A DNA stretch of 47,832 bases from CAYOXX01 sp964408025 (lineage in GTDB: Bacteria; Acidobacteriota; DATKUA01): the NCBI GenBank assembly GCA_964408025.1, contig CAYOXX010000016.1, positions 1-47,832 on the forward strand, read 5' to 3'. Below, one piece after another: positions 25,222 to 32,482 of the stretch (its first letter is position 1; each line of letters starts with the position of its first letter). The notes under the pieces were generated by a model that saw only the letters and a program-made list of their open reading frames with translations, had not been told where the DNA came from and made no database searches. Position numbers and translations under genes: made by a program.

Positions 25222-25307
25222 ATAATAGGGACAAGCACCACTATAGGCTGTAAGTCCTTTGTAATGAACTAAATGCGATGTAAATGGTATTTGTTCCCGT
25301 TATTCGG
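25218..25307. repeat. REP/MITE-like inverted repeat
   Basis: The left arm 25218-25240 (GAATAATAGGGACAAGCACC) and the right arm 25285-25307 (TGGTATTTGTTCCCGTTATT) are complementary at 17 of 23 positions across a 44-nt AT-rich centre. AATAGGGACA-type ends are a form I associate with small REP-like elements. It may act as the terminator of the GT-A/HAD unit. Confidence 0.5.
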
Positions 25308-25376
25308 CCGGCTGGAGTTCCGCCCCGCGAGGCTGTAAAATGGTCTGTAGAGGTCACGGAGATCAAGGGGGTTGCT

Positions 25377-25904
25377 GTGAACGGGGAGAGTGAAGATCCC
25401 AGGGGGTGGTCGGAAGGGCGGGAGCCGGGAGCGGAGGGCGCTACCGGCGGCGTCGGGCCGATGTTCTTCGGCTACGAGTATCGTTCGCGGGCGCGGCTCT
25501 TCGGCCTGCCGCTGGTGCACGTCGCCAGCGGTTTCGACCCGAAGACCGGCAGGATGAGGGTAGCCCGCGGCATCATCGCCATCGGCAACATAGCCTTCGG
25601 CGTTTTGGCAATCGGCGGCATCTCCTTCGGCATATTAGCCTTCGGGGGGCTCGCACTCGGCATAGCGGTATTCGGCGGGCTGGCCGCCGGCCTCTACGCG
25701 GCGCTGGGCGGCGTGGCGGTCGCCGGCTATTGGGCCGTCGGCGGCCTGGCGATATCCGGCTACGTCGCCGTCGGCGGCATGGCGATCAGCTGGAACTACG
25801 CCTTCGGCGGCTTCGCCATCGGCAAGCACCCGTACGGGAGCAACTACCAGGACCCGGCGGCGCTGGAGTTCCTGCGAAGGCTCTTCCCCGGCTGGAAGTG
25901 GTGA
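25377..25904 (+). CDS. Uncharacterised protein with glycine-spaced pentad repeats
   Basis: 175 residues from a GTG at 25377 with an AAGGGGG ribosome site; an ATG at 25284 in the same frame lies inside the inverted repeat and lacks one. A charged N-terminus is followed by FFGYEYRSRARLFGLPLVHV and a DPKTGRMRVARG turn. Then come about 15 pentads of the form x-x-A-(hydrophobic)-G (IAIG, NIAFG, VLAIG, GISFG, ILAFG). The C-terminus is charged and aromatic (FLRRLFPGWKW). I recall such proteins as widespread and unnamed. The repeat could be a glycine-zipper membrane bundle or a beta-helix. Stop and ogt start are separated by 3 nt. Confidence 0.8.
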   Translation: MNGESEDPRGWSEGREPGAEGATGGVGPMFFGYEYRSRARLFGLPLVHVASGFDPKTGRMRVARGIIAIGNIAFGVLAIGGISFGILAFGGLALGIAVFGGLAAGLYAALGGVAVAGYWAVGGLAISGYVAVGGMAISWNYAFGGFAIGKHPYGSNYQDPAALEFLRRLFPGWKW

Positions 25905-25907
25905 GCG

Positions 25908-26435
25908 ATGGAGCTAACCTACGCGACGATCCAAACGCCTGTGGGCGAGCTGGCGGCCGCCTTCTCGCCTGCGGGCCTGCTTCGCATCGAGCTGCCGCGA
26001 GACGGCCTCCCCGCCATCAAGCTACTGGAGCGCCGCTTTCCCGGGCTGCCGCGCCGTGATGGCGGGGGCGACGCCGGGGCCTTGCGCAGTCAGCTGGGGG
26101 AGTACTTCGACTGCCGGCGTCGGGAGTTCGACCTGGCGCTGGATCTGCGCGGAACCCTTTACCGGATGCGGGTCTGGGAGGAGATGCAACGCATACCGTA
26201 CGGCTCGACCGTAAGCTACGGCGAGCTCGCCGTGCGGATCGGCGGGCACGCGCGGGCGGTGGGCACCGCCAGCGCCCACAACCAGATTCCGATAATCATC
26301 CCCTGCCATAGGGTTGTCGCCGCCGACGGCAGCCTGCGCGGTTACGGCGGCGGCCTGCCTATGAAGCGCTTCCTGTTGAGCCTCGAGGGGGCCCCGGTCG
26401 CTGATCAGGAGAGCCTCTTTTCCGCCGGCGCTTGA
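25908..26435 (+). CDS. ogt: Methylated-DNA-protein-cysteine S-methyltransferase
   Basis: 175 residues. The active-site segment IIIPCHRVVAADGSLRGYGGG contains the acceptor Cys of PCHRV, and IPYGSTVSYGELA is the DNA-binding helix-turn-helix region typical of Ogt/MGMT. It removes O6-alkyl groups from guanine by transfer to its own cysteine. The N-terminal 80 residues are the variable family domain. Close behind the glycine-pentad gene (3 nt), so probably cotranscribed. Spacer 26436-26575 to the convergent MshEN gene has no clear terminator. Confidence 0.95.
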   Translation: MELTYATIQTPVGELAAAFSPAGLLRIELPRDGLPAIKLLERRFPGLPRRDGGGDAGALRSQLGEYFDCRRREFDLALDLRGTLYRMRVWEEMQRIPYGSTVSYGELAVRIGGHARAVGTASAHNQIPIIIPCHRVVAADGSLRGYGGGLPMKRFLLSLEGAPVADQESLFSAGA

Positions 26436-26575
26436 TGCGCCGCCGCGGCGAAGCGAGAGAGCAAGCTAATCTGAATATTATCTAGGGATAACTGAGCAGC
26501 GAGGGCGCTCCATGGCAGGCATGCTTGTCTGTTGTATGAGAGGAGGGCGGAGGGCGCGTGGGATAGCCCGCCGCT

Positions 26576-27283
26576 CTAGTGGGCCATGGCCAGGTGCCGG
26601 CCATGCTGCCGCGTGGCGACGATTTCCGGCCCCGCTTTCGCGCCCGCACGCCGCTCTTCGGGGTAGTGGCGGTCGAGCAGGGATGCGATCTCGCCCGGGT
26701 CGCCCTGGAATACTTTTACGTCGCAGCCCAACAGCTGGCGTATAGTGAGCAGAGTGGTGAGGTCCGAGGGATCCTTCATGATCAGGCTCAGCCTGCCGGC
26801 TGCGCGGTCGAAGGCCAGCGGTATGACGCCGCTGAGGCGCGTCAGCCCCGCTGGCAGCATCGCCAGCACCCGTTGATCGGGCTGCTTCTGGCCGACGGTG
26901 GCCACCGGCACGCGGTGGTGGCGACCGAGCGCCTCGAGTATGTCGCGGCGGTCTATCAGCTCCTTCTGCAACAGGTAGTGGGCTAGCGGCATGCCGCCGT
27001 TGCGGCTCTTGGCCTCCAGCGCTTCCTCGAGCTGGAGCCAGGTGATCTTGCCCATCCGCAGCAGCGCGGCGCCCAGCGAGCGCGCGGTGACCTGTCCGGT
27101 GCTGGAGCGCTGCTCGCCGCCGCGCAGCTTGCGCTGGTAGAACTCCCGCAGCAGCGAGCGCCGGAAGCACGCGTCGCCGCAGTACCAGCGGCCGTCGCGC
27201 ACGACACCCTCCCTGCCGCCGACCAGGCGGCCCAGGAGCGAGTCGTTCCGCTTTCGCGAGCATTCGGTGTTTGCGCAGCGCAT
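26576..27283 (-). CDS. Stand-alone MshEN-domain protein with N-terminal cysteine motif
   Basis: 235 residues. The N-terminal 45 residues carry MRCANTEC and WYCGDACF (two Cys pairs with four- and three-residue spacing), a possible zinc site. Residues about 65-200 match the MshEN/GspE N-terminal domain: LGAALLRMGKITWLQLEEAL and YLLQKELIDRRDILEALGRHH, then a VPVATV strand and LIMKDPSDLTTLLTIRQLLG. MshEN domains of type II secretion and pilus ATPases bind c-di-GMP through the two LGxxL(V/L)xxGxI repeats; here the first repeat is well kept and the second has Ala and Glu at the glycine positions. No ATPase domain follows, so it may act as an adaptor. Function unproven. Confidence 0.8.
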   Translation of the reverse strand: MRCANTECSRKRNDSLLGRLVGGREGVVRDGRWYCGDACFRRSLLREFYQRKLRGGEQRSSTGQVTARSLGAALLRMGKITWLQLEEALEAKSRNGGMPLAHYLLQKELIDRRDILEALGRHHRVPVATVGQKQPDQRVLAMLPAGLTRLSGVIPLAFDRAAGRLSLIMKDPSDLTTLLTIRQLLGCDVKVFQGDPGEIASLLDRHYPEERRAGAKAGPEIVATRQHGRHLAMAH

Positions 27284-27387
27284 CGCTTGTTATCTCCTCC
27301 GGATAGCTCCTCACATAGCTTTGCAGCAAGAACGGTGCCGCATCCGCCGCAGTCACTAAGGCTCACAACATATTATAGACAAAGGGG

Positions 27388-27559
27388 TTACGATTTCGTT
27401 CCGTGTTCGCTCGCCGCGGTGTGCGGTATATATCGGCCAGACTGGGTAAAAAATGTCCCCAACAGGACCCACGTTCCGCGAGGGCGCCCTTCCAAGTCAG
27501 CTAATGCTTCGTAACGGCCTGCGGCGGTCAGCAGTGTGGCGAGCTGGTCCGCTTTACGA
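27388..27559 (-). other. Spacer with possible gene remnant and repeat fragment
   Basis: Directly downstream of the beta-lactamase-fold gene, a start-less open frame on the minus strand reads AGRYEALADLEGRPRGTWVL and then GTFF before a TAA at 27390-27388. It runs through a GGGGACATTTTTTACC-like stretch (27444-27466) that itself resembles the end of a small mobile repeat. It could be a decayed gene or chance. Nothing else is visible in 27284-27559. Confidence 0.25.
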
Positions 27560-29017
27560 TTAGCGGATGGTTATACGCCTGCTGCTGACGAAGACATTGT
27601 TCGTTTCGTCCGGGTCGTAATTCAGGTTTTCATCATCGACATTGGCGATCAGGTAGTAGCTTCCCGGCTTGATGTCCTCGGGCAGTGTGGTCCTCAACCT
27701 GACAGTCCTCTTCTTACGGCGCTTCACGGCGCACAGCTGGACGCTGCCGATCAAGCGGTCTTTCTTTCTCAATCTGGTGTCTCTGGAGAGATAGAATTGT
27801 ACCGTGGTCGGCGTCGACGACTTCCTGCTCAGGTTCCTCCCCGTGGTTACGATGTTTATCTCATCGCCGGCCGCGAGCGATGTGGGCTTGATCTTTAGCT
27901 TGGTGATAGCCAGGTCAATCGTCTCGAATTGCTTCGCCGCCATGATCGTATCGATCAAGGTAAAAGCGGCGGGGCCGTCGAGTTGCTCCCCCCTGTCGGT
28001 ATCTGTGACAAACACAACAACCATATCAGCATCTGGAAAGATAACAATGTCCTGTCCGTGGAAACCTGCAGCGAAGTAAAATCCATATTTAGTTACTTCC
28101 TCTAGGTTTACGTCGAATAGATTTGTCCCCTTTGCGACGGTCCACCACATGTAACCATATCCGAGACCTTCAGGAACTCCAAACGGATCTCCGACGTCTG
28201 CTGAATGAGTAGCTGTGCTCTGCCTGACCCAGGCCTTCGGAATAATTTGCTGGTCGCCCCACCGTCCTTCCTGGAGGAACAATTGGCCGAATCTGGCCCT
28301 GTCCCGGGCTGACATTCTAAAGACATAAGCCGGGTGAATCGAATACTCTAACTCATAGAAGTATAGGCAATCACTTAACCTGAAGTCTTGCATCCCTATC
28401 GGATCAGCTATTCTTCTTTTGAATTCTTCGAATATTCTCGTGCTGGTTTCCTGCTCGAATATCGTCCCGAGCGCATTAAAGTCCCAGTTGTTGTAGTACC
28501 AGAATGTGTCGGGCGCATGACTGCCGCGCTCCGGCCGCATGTCTTTCATTTCCTGCGTTTCGGCTGCCGCTGCATGGTAGACGCCAGACCTGGATTTCAG
28601 GAGATAGATGACTTTCGCCCGCTTCTCCGCCTCTGTCAGGGGCGGATCGTCATCGATGTTCAGCTCTTCCAGAGTTGCCTGCAGGTCGATGTTATCAGCG
28701 GCCACATGGATGCCGTAGAGTGCGCTTAAGAAGCTCTTCCTGACGGAATGGCACTGGTATTGCCCGCTGATGTCGCCCCAACTGGCCAGAACCTTGCCTT
28801 TGTAAACAACGAATACGGCTGCGGCACCGGTGCCGCTGAAGAGTTCCCCGGCCTCCTCCAGTCCTGATGATGAGAAACCGGCTTCCTCGGCGGTCCGATA
28901 ATATTGCCACCTTTGCGAACGGTCTTTCTCGGCTTCCGCAGCCTTAACGTTCCACGGAAACCCAAGCAGACATAATGAGATAAAGAGTGCGCCGATGCAG
29001 ACCTGTTTGTGTTTCAT
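27560..29017 (-). CDS. Exported beta-lactamase-fold serine hydrolase with C-terminal CARDB-like domain
   Basis: 485 residues from ATG 29017; a GTG at 29029 is possible but the ATG gives a cleaner signal peptide (MKHKQVCIGALFISLCLLG). The hydrolase domain has the S-x-x-K motif SVRK (S91, K94), a YxN in FWYYNNWDF (Y175-N177) and FHGQDIVIFPD for the third motif, as in class C-type esterases and peptidases, not necessarily antibiotic resistance. The C-terminal 100 residues (LKIKPTSLAAGDEINI ... VDDENLNYDPDETNN) look like a CARDB adhesion domain. By eye the gene and its flanks are less GC-rich than the neighbourhood, suggesting recent acquisition. Probably secreted or periplasmic. Confidence 0.9.
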   Translation of the reverse strand: MKHKQVCIGALFISLCLLGFPWNVKAAEAEKDRSQRWQYYRTAEEAGFSSSGLEEAGELFSGTGAAAVFVVYKGKVLASWGDISGQYQCHSVRKSFLSALYGIHVAADNIDLQATLEELNIDDDPPLTEAEKRAKVIYLLKSRSGVYHAAAAETQEMKDMRPERGSHAPDTFWYYNNWDFNALGTIFEQETSTRIFEEFKRRIADPIGMQDFRLSDCLYFYELEYSIHPAYVFRMSARDRARFGQLFLQEGRWGDQQIIPKAWVRQSTATHSADVGDPFGVPEGLGYGYMWWTVAKGTNLFDVNLEEVTKYGFYFAAGFHGQDIVIFPDADMVVVFVTDTDRGEQLDGPAAFTLIDTIMAAKQFETIDLAITKLKIKPTSLAAGDEINIVTTGRNLSRKSSTPTTVQFYLSRDTRLRKKDRLIGSVQLCAVKRRKKRTVRLRTTLPEDIKPGSYYLIANVDDENLNYDPDETNNVFVSSRRITIR

Positions 29018-29220
29018 GTTAAACCCCACATATTCACAAGGATTTCTTGTTGCTCCGTATGGGTATGATTACTTTGATTCACTGCTTCGAGATCAAAAGG
29101 TGCGAGAAAATCACGCGTCATCGGGCTGCCTCGATCTGCAGCTATTATTTTGTAAACGATTTATGGAAGTAACATGTTCAGAAAGTTATTCGGTTCTCAT
29201 AGCCGAATGCCCTAAAGACA

Positions 29221-29249
29221 GGCGCCCGGGTGGGTCGTGCCCGGGCGCC
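29221..29249 (-). terminator. Strong hairpin terminator of the Tyr/Gly/Arg/His-rich protein gene
   Basis: A perfect 10-bp stem GGCGCCCGGG/CCCGGGCGCC with a 9-nt loop begins 48 bp past the stop of the gene at 29297. The following minus-strand TGTCTTTA is only mildly U-rich. An AT-rich spacer (29018-29220) with no gene follows, presumably containing the promoter of the beta-lactamase-fold gene. Confidence 0.65.
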
Positions 29250-29296
29250 CATGTGGTGTGGGGGTGGAGGAAACGGTCGGGACCGAGGGTGCTCAC

Positions 29297-29932
29297 CTAT
29301 CTGGTATATCCGATACGCATACTGAAGCCGAAGCGCTCGGTGCCGTACGGTATGCCGTAGAAGCCGTGGCGGTAGCCGATGCGGAACGCCGTATGGAACG
29401 CGCGCTGGTAGCTGTCGTGGGGGCCGTAGCCGCGCGAGTAGCCCCAGAGGTGGCGTTCGCTCCAGCTGAAGCTGTCCATGTAGCGGCCGCCGCCGAGGCG
29501 GGAGTCGCTGCGGCCCTGCAGGTAGCCGGCCCAGTAGCCCCGCTCCCAGCCGGCGTTGTAGGCGCGGTCGTGGTGCGGGTTGTAGACGTAGGGTGTGCGC
29601 CAGAAGCTCTGGCCACGTCCGCGGTACAAGTAGCCGCGGGGGCGGTGCCGGTTGTGGGGGCCGTAGGGATTACCGACGCTGTAGGGCCGGAAGCCGGTCT
29701 CTACGGCCACGTAGCGGCGCGGCGGATAGTGGTGGCCTTGGTGACCGTGTCCGCGCGTGAGCGCGTAGGCCGTCAGGCCGACGGCCGCCGCGACAGCGAC
29801 CCCGGCGATAACCCTCTCCGTAGTGCTCATGCCGCGACTCTGGCGGTTGTCGTCGGCGCGAGCGATTCCGGAGACGGCGAGAATCATCGCACCGGCGACC
29901 GCAATAGCCGTCAACTGCCTAATTTCTCTCAT
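29297..29932 (-). CDS. Secreted Tyr/Gly/Arg/His-rich protein, unknown
   Basis: 211 residues from ATG 29932 with an AAGGAG ribosome site; an upstream open stretch is discarded. N-terminal signal peptide (LTAIAVAGAMILAVSGIARA). After a second hydrophobic stretch (TTERVIAGVAVAAAVGLTAYAL), the rest is dense in Tyr, Gly, Arg and His with motifs such as NPHHDRAYNAGWERGYWAGY and QRAFHTAFRIGYRHGFYG. The spacing of aromatic and glycine residues recalls proteins that bind the cell surface, sugar or metal, but no family is recognised. Single-gene unit with its own terminator. Confidence 0.8.
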   Translation of the reverse strand: MREIRQLTAIAVAGAMILAVSGIARADDNRQSRGMSTTERVIAGVAVAAAVGLTAYALTRGHGHQGHHYPPRRYVAVETGFRPYSVGNPYGPHNRHRPRGYLYRGRGQSFWRTPYVYNPHHDRAYNAGWERGYWAGYLQGRSDSRLGGGRYMDSFSWSERHLWGYSRGYGPHDSYQRAFHTAFRIGYRHGFYGIPYGTERFGFSMRIGYTR

Positions 29933-30083
29933 CGTCGTACTCCTTTCGCTCGTCCGGTTGGATTCGCTAGTTGCCGTAAAGGGAAAGAGCAAGGCCCATG
30001 CCGGACTGAGTCAAAGAGGAAACCCCCTTTGTATCAGTATTTTACGGTGTAGGGGGTCATAGCGCCCAGCGTACGGTGGCCGT

Positions 30084-30109
30084 TATATGTCCACGAATGA
30101 GGACATATA
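30084..30109. repeat. Perfect 9-bp dyad in the spacer 29933-30157
   Basis: TATATGTCC (30084-30092) and GGACATATA (30101-30109) around an 8-nt loop. It lies 49 bp past the stop of the DUF5916 gene (ending at 30158) and 152 bp before the start of the secreted-protein gene, both on the minus strand. It could be a weak terminator of the former or an operator for the latter; no U-tract follows. Confidence 0.4.
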
Positions 30110-30157
30110 TATGGTATTTTGAATCTCAGAAACGAGCAAATGCCACCCTGGCTTGGT

Positions 30158-32308
30158 TCAGAGGAATATGCGGTAGTTTACCTTGACGATGCCGTCGCGG
30201 TTGCGCAGTGGCCAGCGGTCGAGCTCGTGCTCGCGGACCTCGTTGTAGACGATGAAGAGGTCGGAGTCGTTGCTGTGGATCCAGCGCAGGCGCAGGTTGA
30301 GTGTGGCGTCGCCCGAGGATGAGTTGTACTGGAGGAAAGCGGAGAGCGAGAGGTAGGCGTTGTACGTGTAGGTGAGGCGTGCCCTCCAGAGCTGCCACTC
30401 GGCGTCGCCGTGCGGCGTGGCGATCCGGTAATCGGAGAGGCCGACCTCGGCGCTCAGGTGGTTGTTGAATATATAGCGGAAGCGGCCGCCCAGCTCGCGA
30501 CGGCTGCCGTCGTAGAACCGGCCTGCCCTAGCGTTGGCCGAGAGCATCCAGCGGCGCGACATCTCTGTATTGAAGTTTACGCTGGCGGAAGCGAAGTCGT
30601 AGTCGCCGGTCGGGAAGGTGATATCGTCGCTGAGCTCGAACGGCTCGAAGAGGCGCTCGAAGTTGCTCTCGGCGCTGAGGAAGAGGCGGTCGCCGCTCTC
30701 GAACTCTACCTCCATCCTGCCGCTGGCCCTGCCGCTCTCCAGCGGACCTGACATTGCGGTGTGAGCGCTGCCTGAGAGCCAGAAGCTGTAGCGGCGGACG
30801 CCCCAGCGTCCGGTGCGGATGCTGCGACGTAGAGACACCGAATTGCTTCGGTAGCCGGAACGCCGCACGTAGCCGATGTCGGGTTCGAAGTTTTCCCCGA
30901 TCTCGGTGTGCCCAATCGCGAAGCCGAACGGGTCGGTTGTGTAATCGAGCTCCCCCCGCCACGCCAAGTGCCCCTCGTCGCGCCCGGGTTCTTCGACAGA
31001 AAGCATGAATCCGCTTAGCGACAAGTTCTCCGTGAGGTACCAGTCGCAATCGATGCCAAGCGTGCTGGAGCGGAATTCGCCCCGCCTCGAGTCTGTGAAG
31101 ATGCCTCCGATGTACGAACGCCCCTCCAGATTTCTGCGGACGCGGATGACGTTGTAGAGCCTGGAATCGACGCCGAGCTCGTCGACGGCGCCGGTGCGCA
31201 CGCTCAGCAGTCCGACGTCCTGGCGCCCGATCTTGCCGGTGACGCGCGCGCCGACGTCCATCGGCACAGATTCCTCTTCTTCGTAGAGCCCGATGCGGCG
31301 GCTGAAGAAGGCTAGAACCTCGGGGCGTCGGCGTCCGAATTCCCCGACATCGAAGAGCTGTGCGTTCTCCAGGAAGAACTCTCGCTTCTCGGGGAAGAAA
31401 AGGCTGAAGCGGCTGAGGTTGACCTGCTCGGTGTCACTCTCCACCTGGGCGAAGTCGGTGTTGACGGTCAGGTCCAGCGTCAGGTCGGTCGTCAATGAGT
31501 ACTTCAGATCGAGGCCAACGTCGTGCTGCGATGTGGTGCCGCCGTTGTCGTCGCTGTAGGCGGAGCCGGCCAGGACGTAGGGCTTCAGCTGCAGGTTGCG
31601 ATCCCGGCGGCTCACCTCCATCCCGTAGAGGTTGGCGGCGTAGTTGAGGCTGCTGATGTCATAGGGCGGCGGTGGCGGTACCAGGTAGACCTCCTCCTGC
31701 TTGCGCTGGATTGTGCGGCGGACATTGACTCCCCAGACCTGGTCGAGTCTGCTGTCGAAGCGCAGCACGCGCAGCGGAATGCGGAACTCTGCCAGCCAGC
31801 CCTCGTTGGTGATCGACGCGGCGACCTCCCAGACCTCGTTCCAGTCCCAGTTGTAGTGGCGGAAGCCGTTGACCTGGCCCTCCTCCTTGGCGCCCAGTGG
31901 GTTGACTACGAAGACGGAGCCGCGCAGCTGGTCCTGGTAGGTGTCGAAGATCACCTCTACGTAGTCGTCGCGGCGGGGATTATCGCGGTGGCGCAGCTTG
32001 GTGGCGCGGATCCGCTCCGGCTCGCTGTCGAAGCAGCGCACTGCCACGTAGATGTTGTCGTCGTCGAAGAGAAAGGCCGCCTCGGTCCGCTCGCTGGCGC
32101 GGGTACCGTAGTCGGGCACGCTCTGGCGGAAGCAAGTCTGCCAGCTCGCAGATCCCCAGGCCGCGTCTTCCAGCGAGCCGTCGATGGCGGGGCTCTCCTG
32201 CGCGCGTAGGCACTCGACGGCGGCGGCCGGTGCGTGGCCGTCCGTAGCGGCGGTCGCGAGGGCGCTCAGGGCGAGAAGCAGAACCGAGAAGCAGAAACGG
32301 TAGCTCAA
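30158..32308 (-). CDS. DUF5916 outer-membrane protein with N-terminal CBM9-like domain
   Basis: 716 residues from a TTG at 32308 (GAGGA ribosome site upstream). Signal peptide FCFSVLLLALSALATA. Residues about 35-225 form a CBM9-like sandwich (IDGSLEDAAWGSASW, FLFDDDNIYVAVRCFDSEP, DDYVEVIFDTYQD, LAEFRIPLRVLRF), and the rest is a DUF5916 beta-barrel: TLDLTVNTDFAQVESDTEQVNL, FFPEKREFFLENAQLF and many alternating aromatic strands to a C-terminal YRIFL. Known from several Gram-negative phyla; role unproven (sugar or peptide binding at the cell surface is inferred from the fold). Divergent from rel. Confidence 0.9.
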   Translation of the reverse strand: MSYRFCFSVLLLALSALATAATDGHAPAAAVECLRAQESPAIDGSLEDAAWGSASWQTCFRQSVPDYGTRASERTEAAFLFDDDNIYVAVRCFDSEPERIRATKLRHRDNPRRDDYVEVIFDTYQDQLRGSVFVVNPLGAKEEGQVNGFRHYNWDWNEVWEVAASITNEGWLAEFRIPLRVLRFDSRLDQVWGVNVRRTIQRKQEEVYLVPPPPPYDISSLNYAANLYGMEVSRRDRNLQLKPYVLAGSAYSDDNGGTTSQHDVGLDLKYSLTTDLTLDLTVNTDFAQVESDTEQVNLSRFSLFFPEKREFFLENAQLFDVGEFGRRRPEVLAFFSRRIGLYEEEESVPMDVGARVTGKIGRQDVGLLSVRTGAVDELGVDSRLYNVIRVRRNLEGRSYIGGIFTDSRRGEFRSSTLGIDCDWYLTENLSLSGFMLSVEEPGRDEGHLAWRGELDYTTDPFGFAIGHTEIGENFEPDIGYVRRSGYRSNSVSLRRSIRTGRWGVRRYSFWLSGSAHTAMSGPLESGRASGRMEVEFESGDRLFLSAESNFERLFEPFELSDDITFPTGDYDFASASVNFNTEMSRRWMLSANARAGRFYDGSRRELGGRFRYIFNNHLSAEVGLSDYRIATPHGDAEWQLWRARLTYTYNAYLSLSAFLQYNSSSGDATLNLRLRWIHSNDSDLFIVYNEVREHELDRWPLRNRDGIVKVNYRIFL

Positions 32309-32380
32309 TTTGCGTCCTCAACAAGGAGCGCAATTGTGTTGTAGGCCGGGGCGAAAGGCAAGGGGATTCCGTGCTCCGAT

Positions 32381-32409
32381 TTGATTAGCGGCTGCTTCGG
32401 CGCTAAGAT
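32381..32409 (+). promoter_or_regulatory. Candidate promoter of rel
   Basis: TTGATT (32381-32386), 17-nt spacer, TAAGAT (32404-32409), 73 bp before the ATG at 32483. Confidence 0.35.
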
Positions 32410-32482
32410 TGTTATAGAGATCGCGATTCGGGGCGACGCGAAGTCTCTCCGTGCGCCCCGAAGCGTGTGTGGGACCGCGACG

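Noticed and set aside
27560..29017. Antibiotic-resistance beta-lactamase
   Set aside because: Motifs fit the wider serine-hydrolase family; a CARDB domain and weak third motif make a resistance role unsupported.
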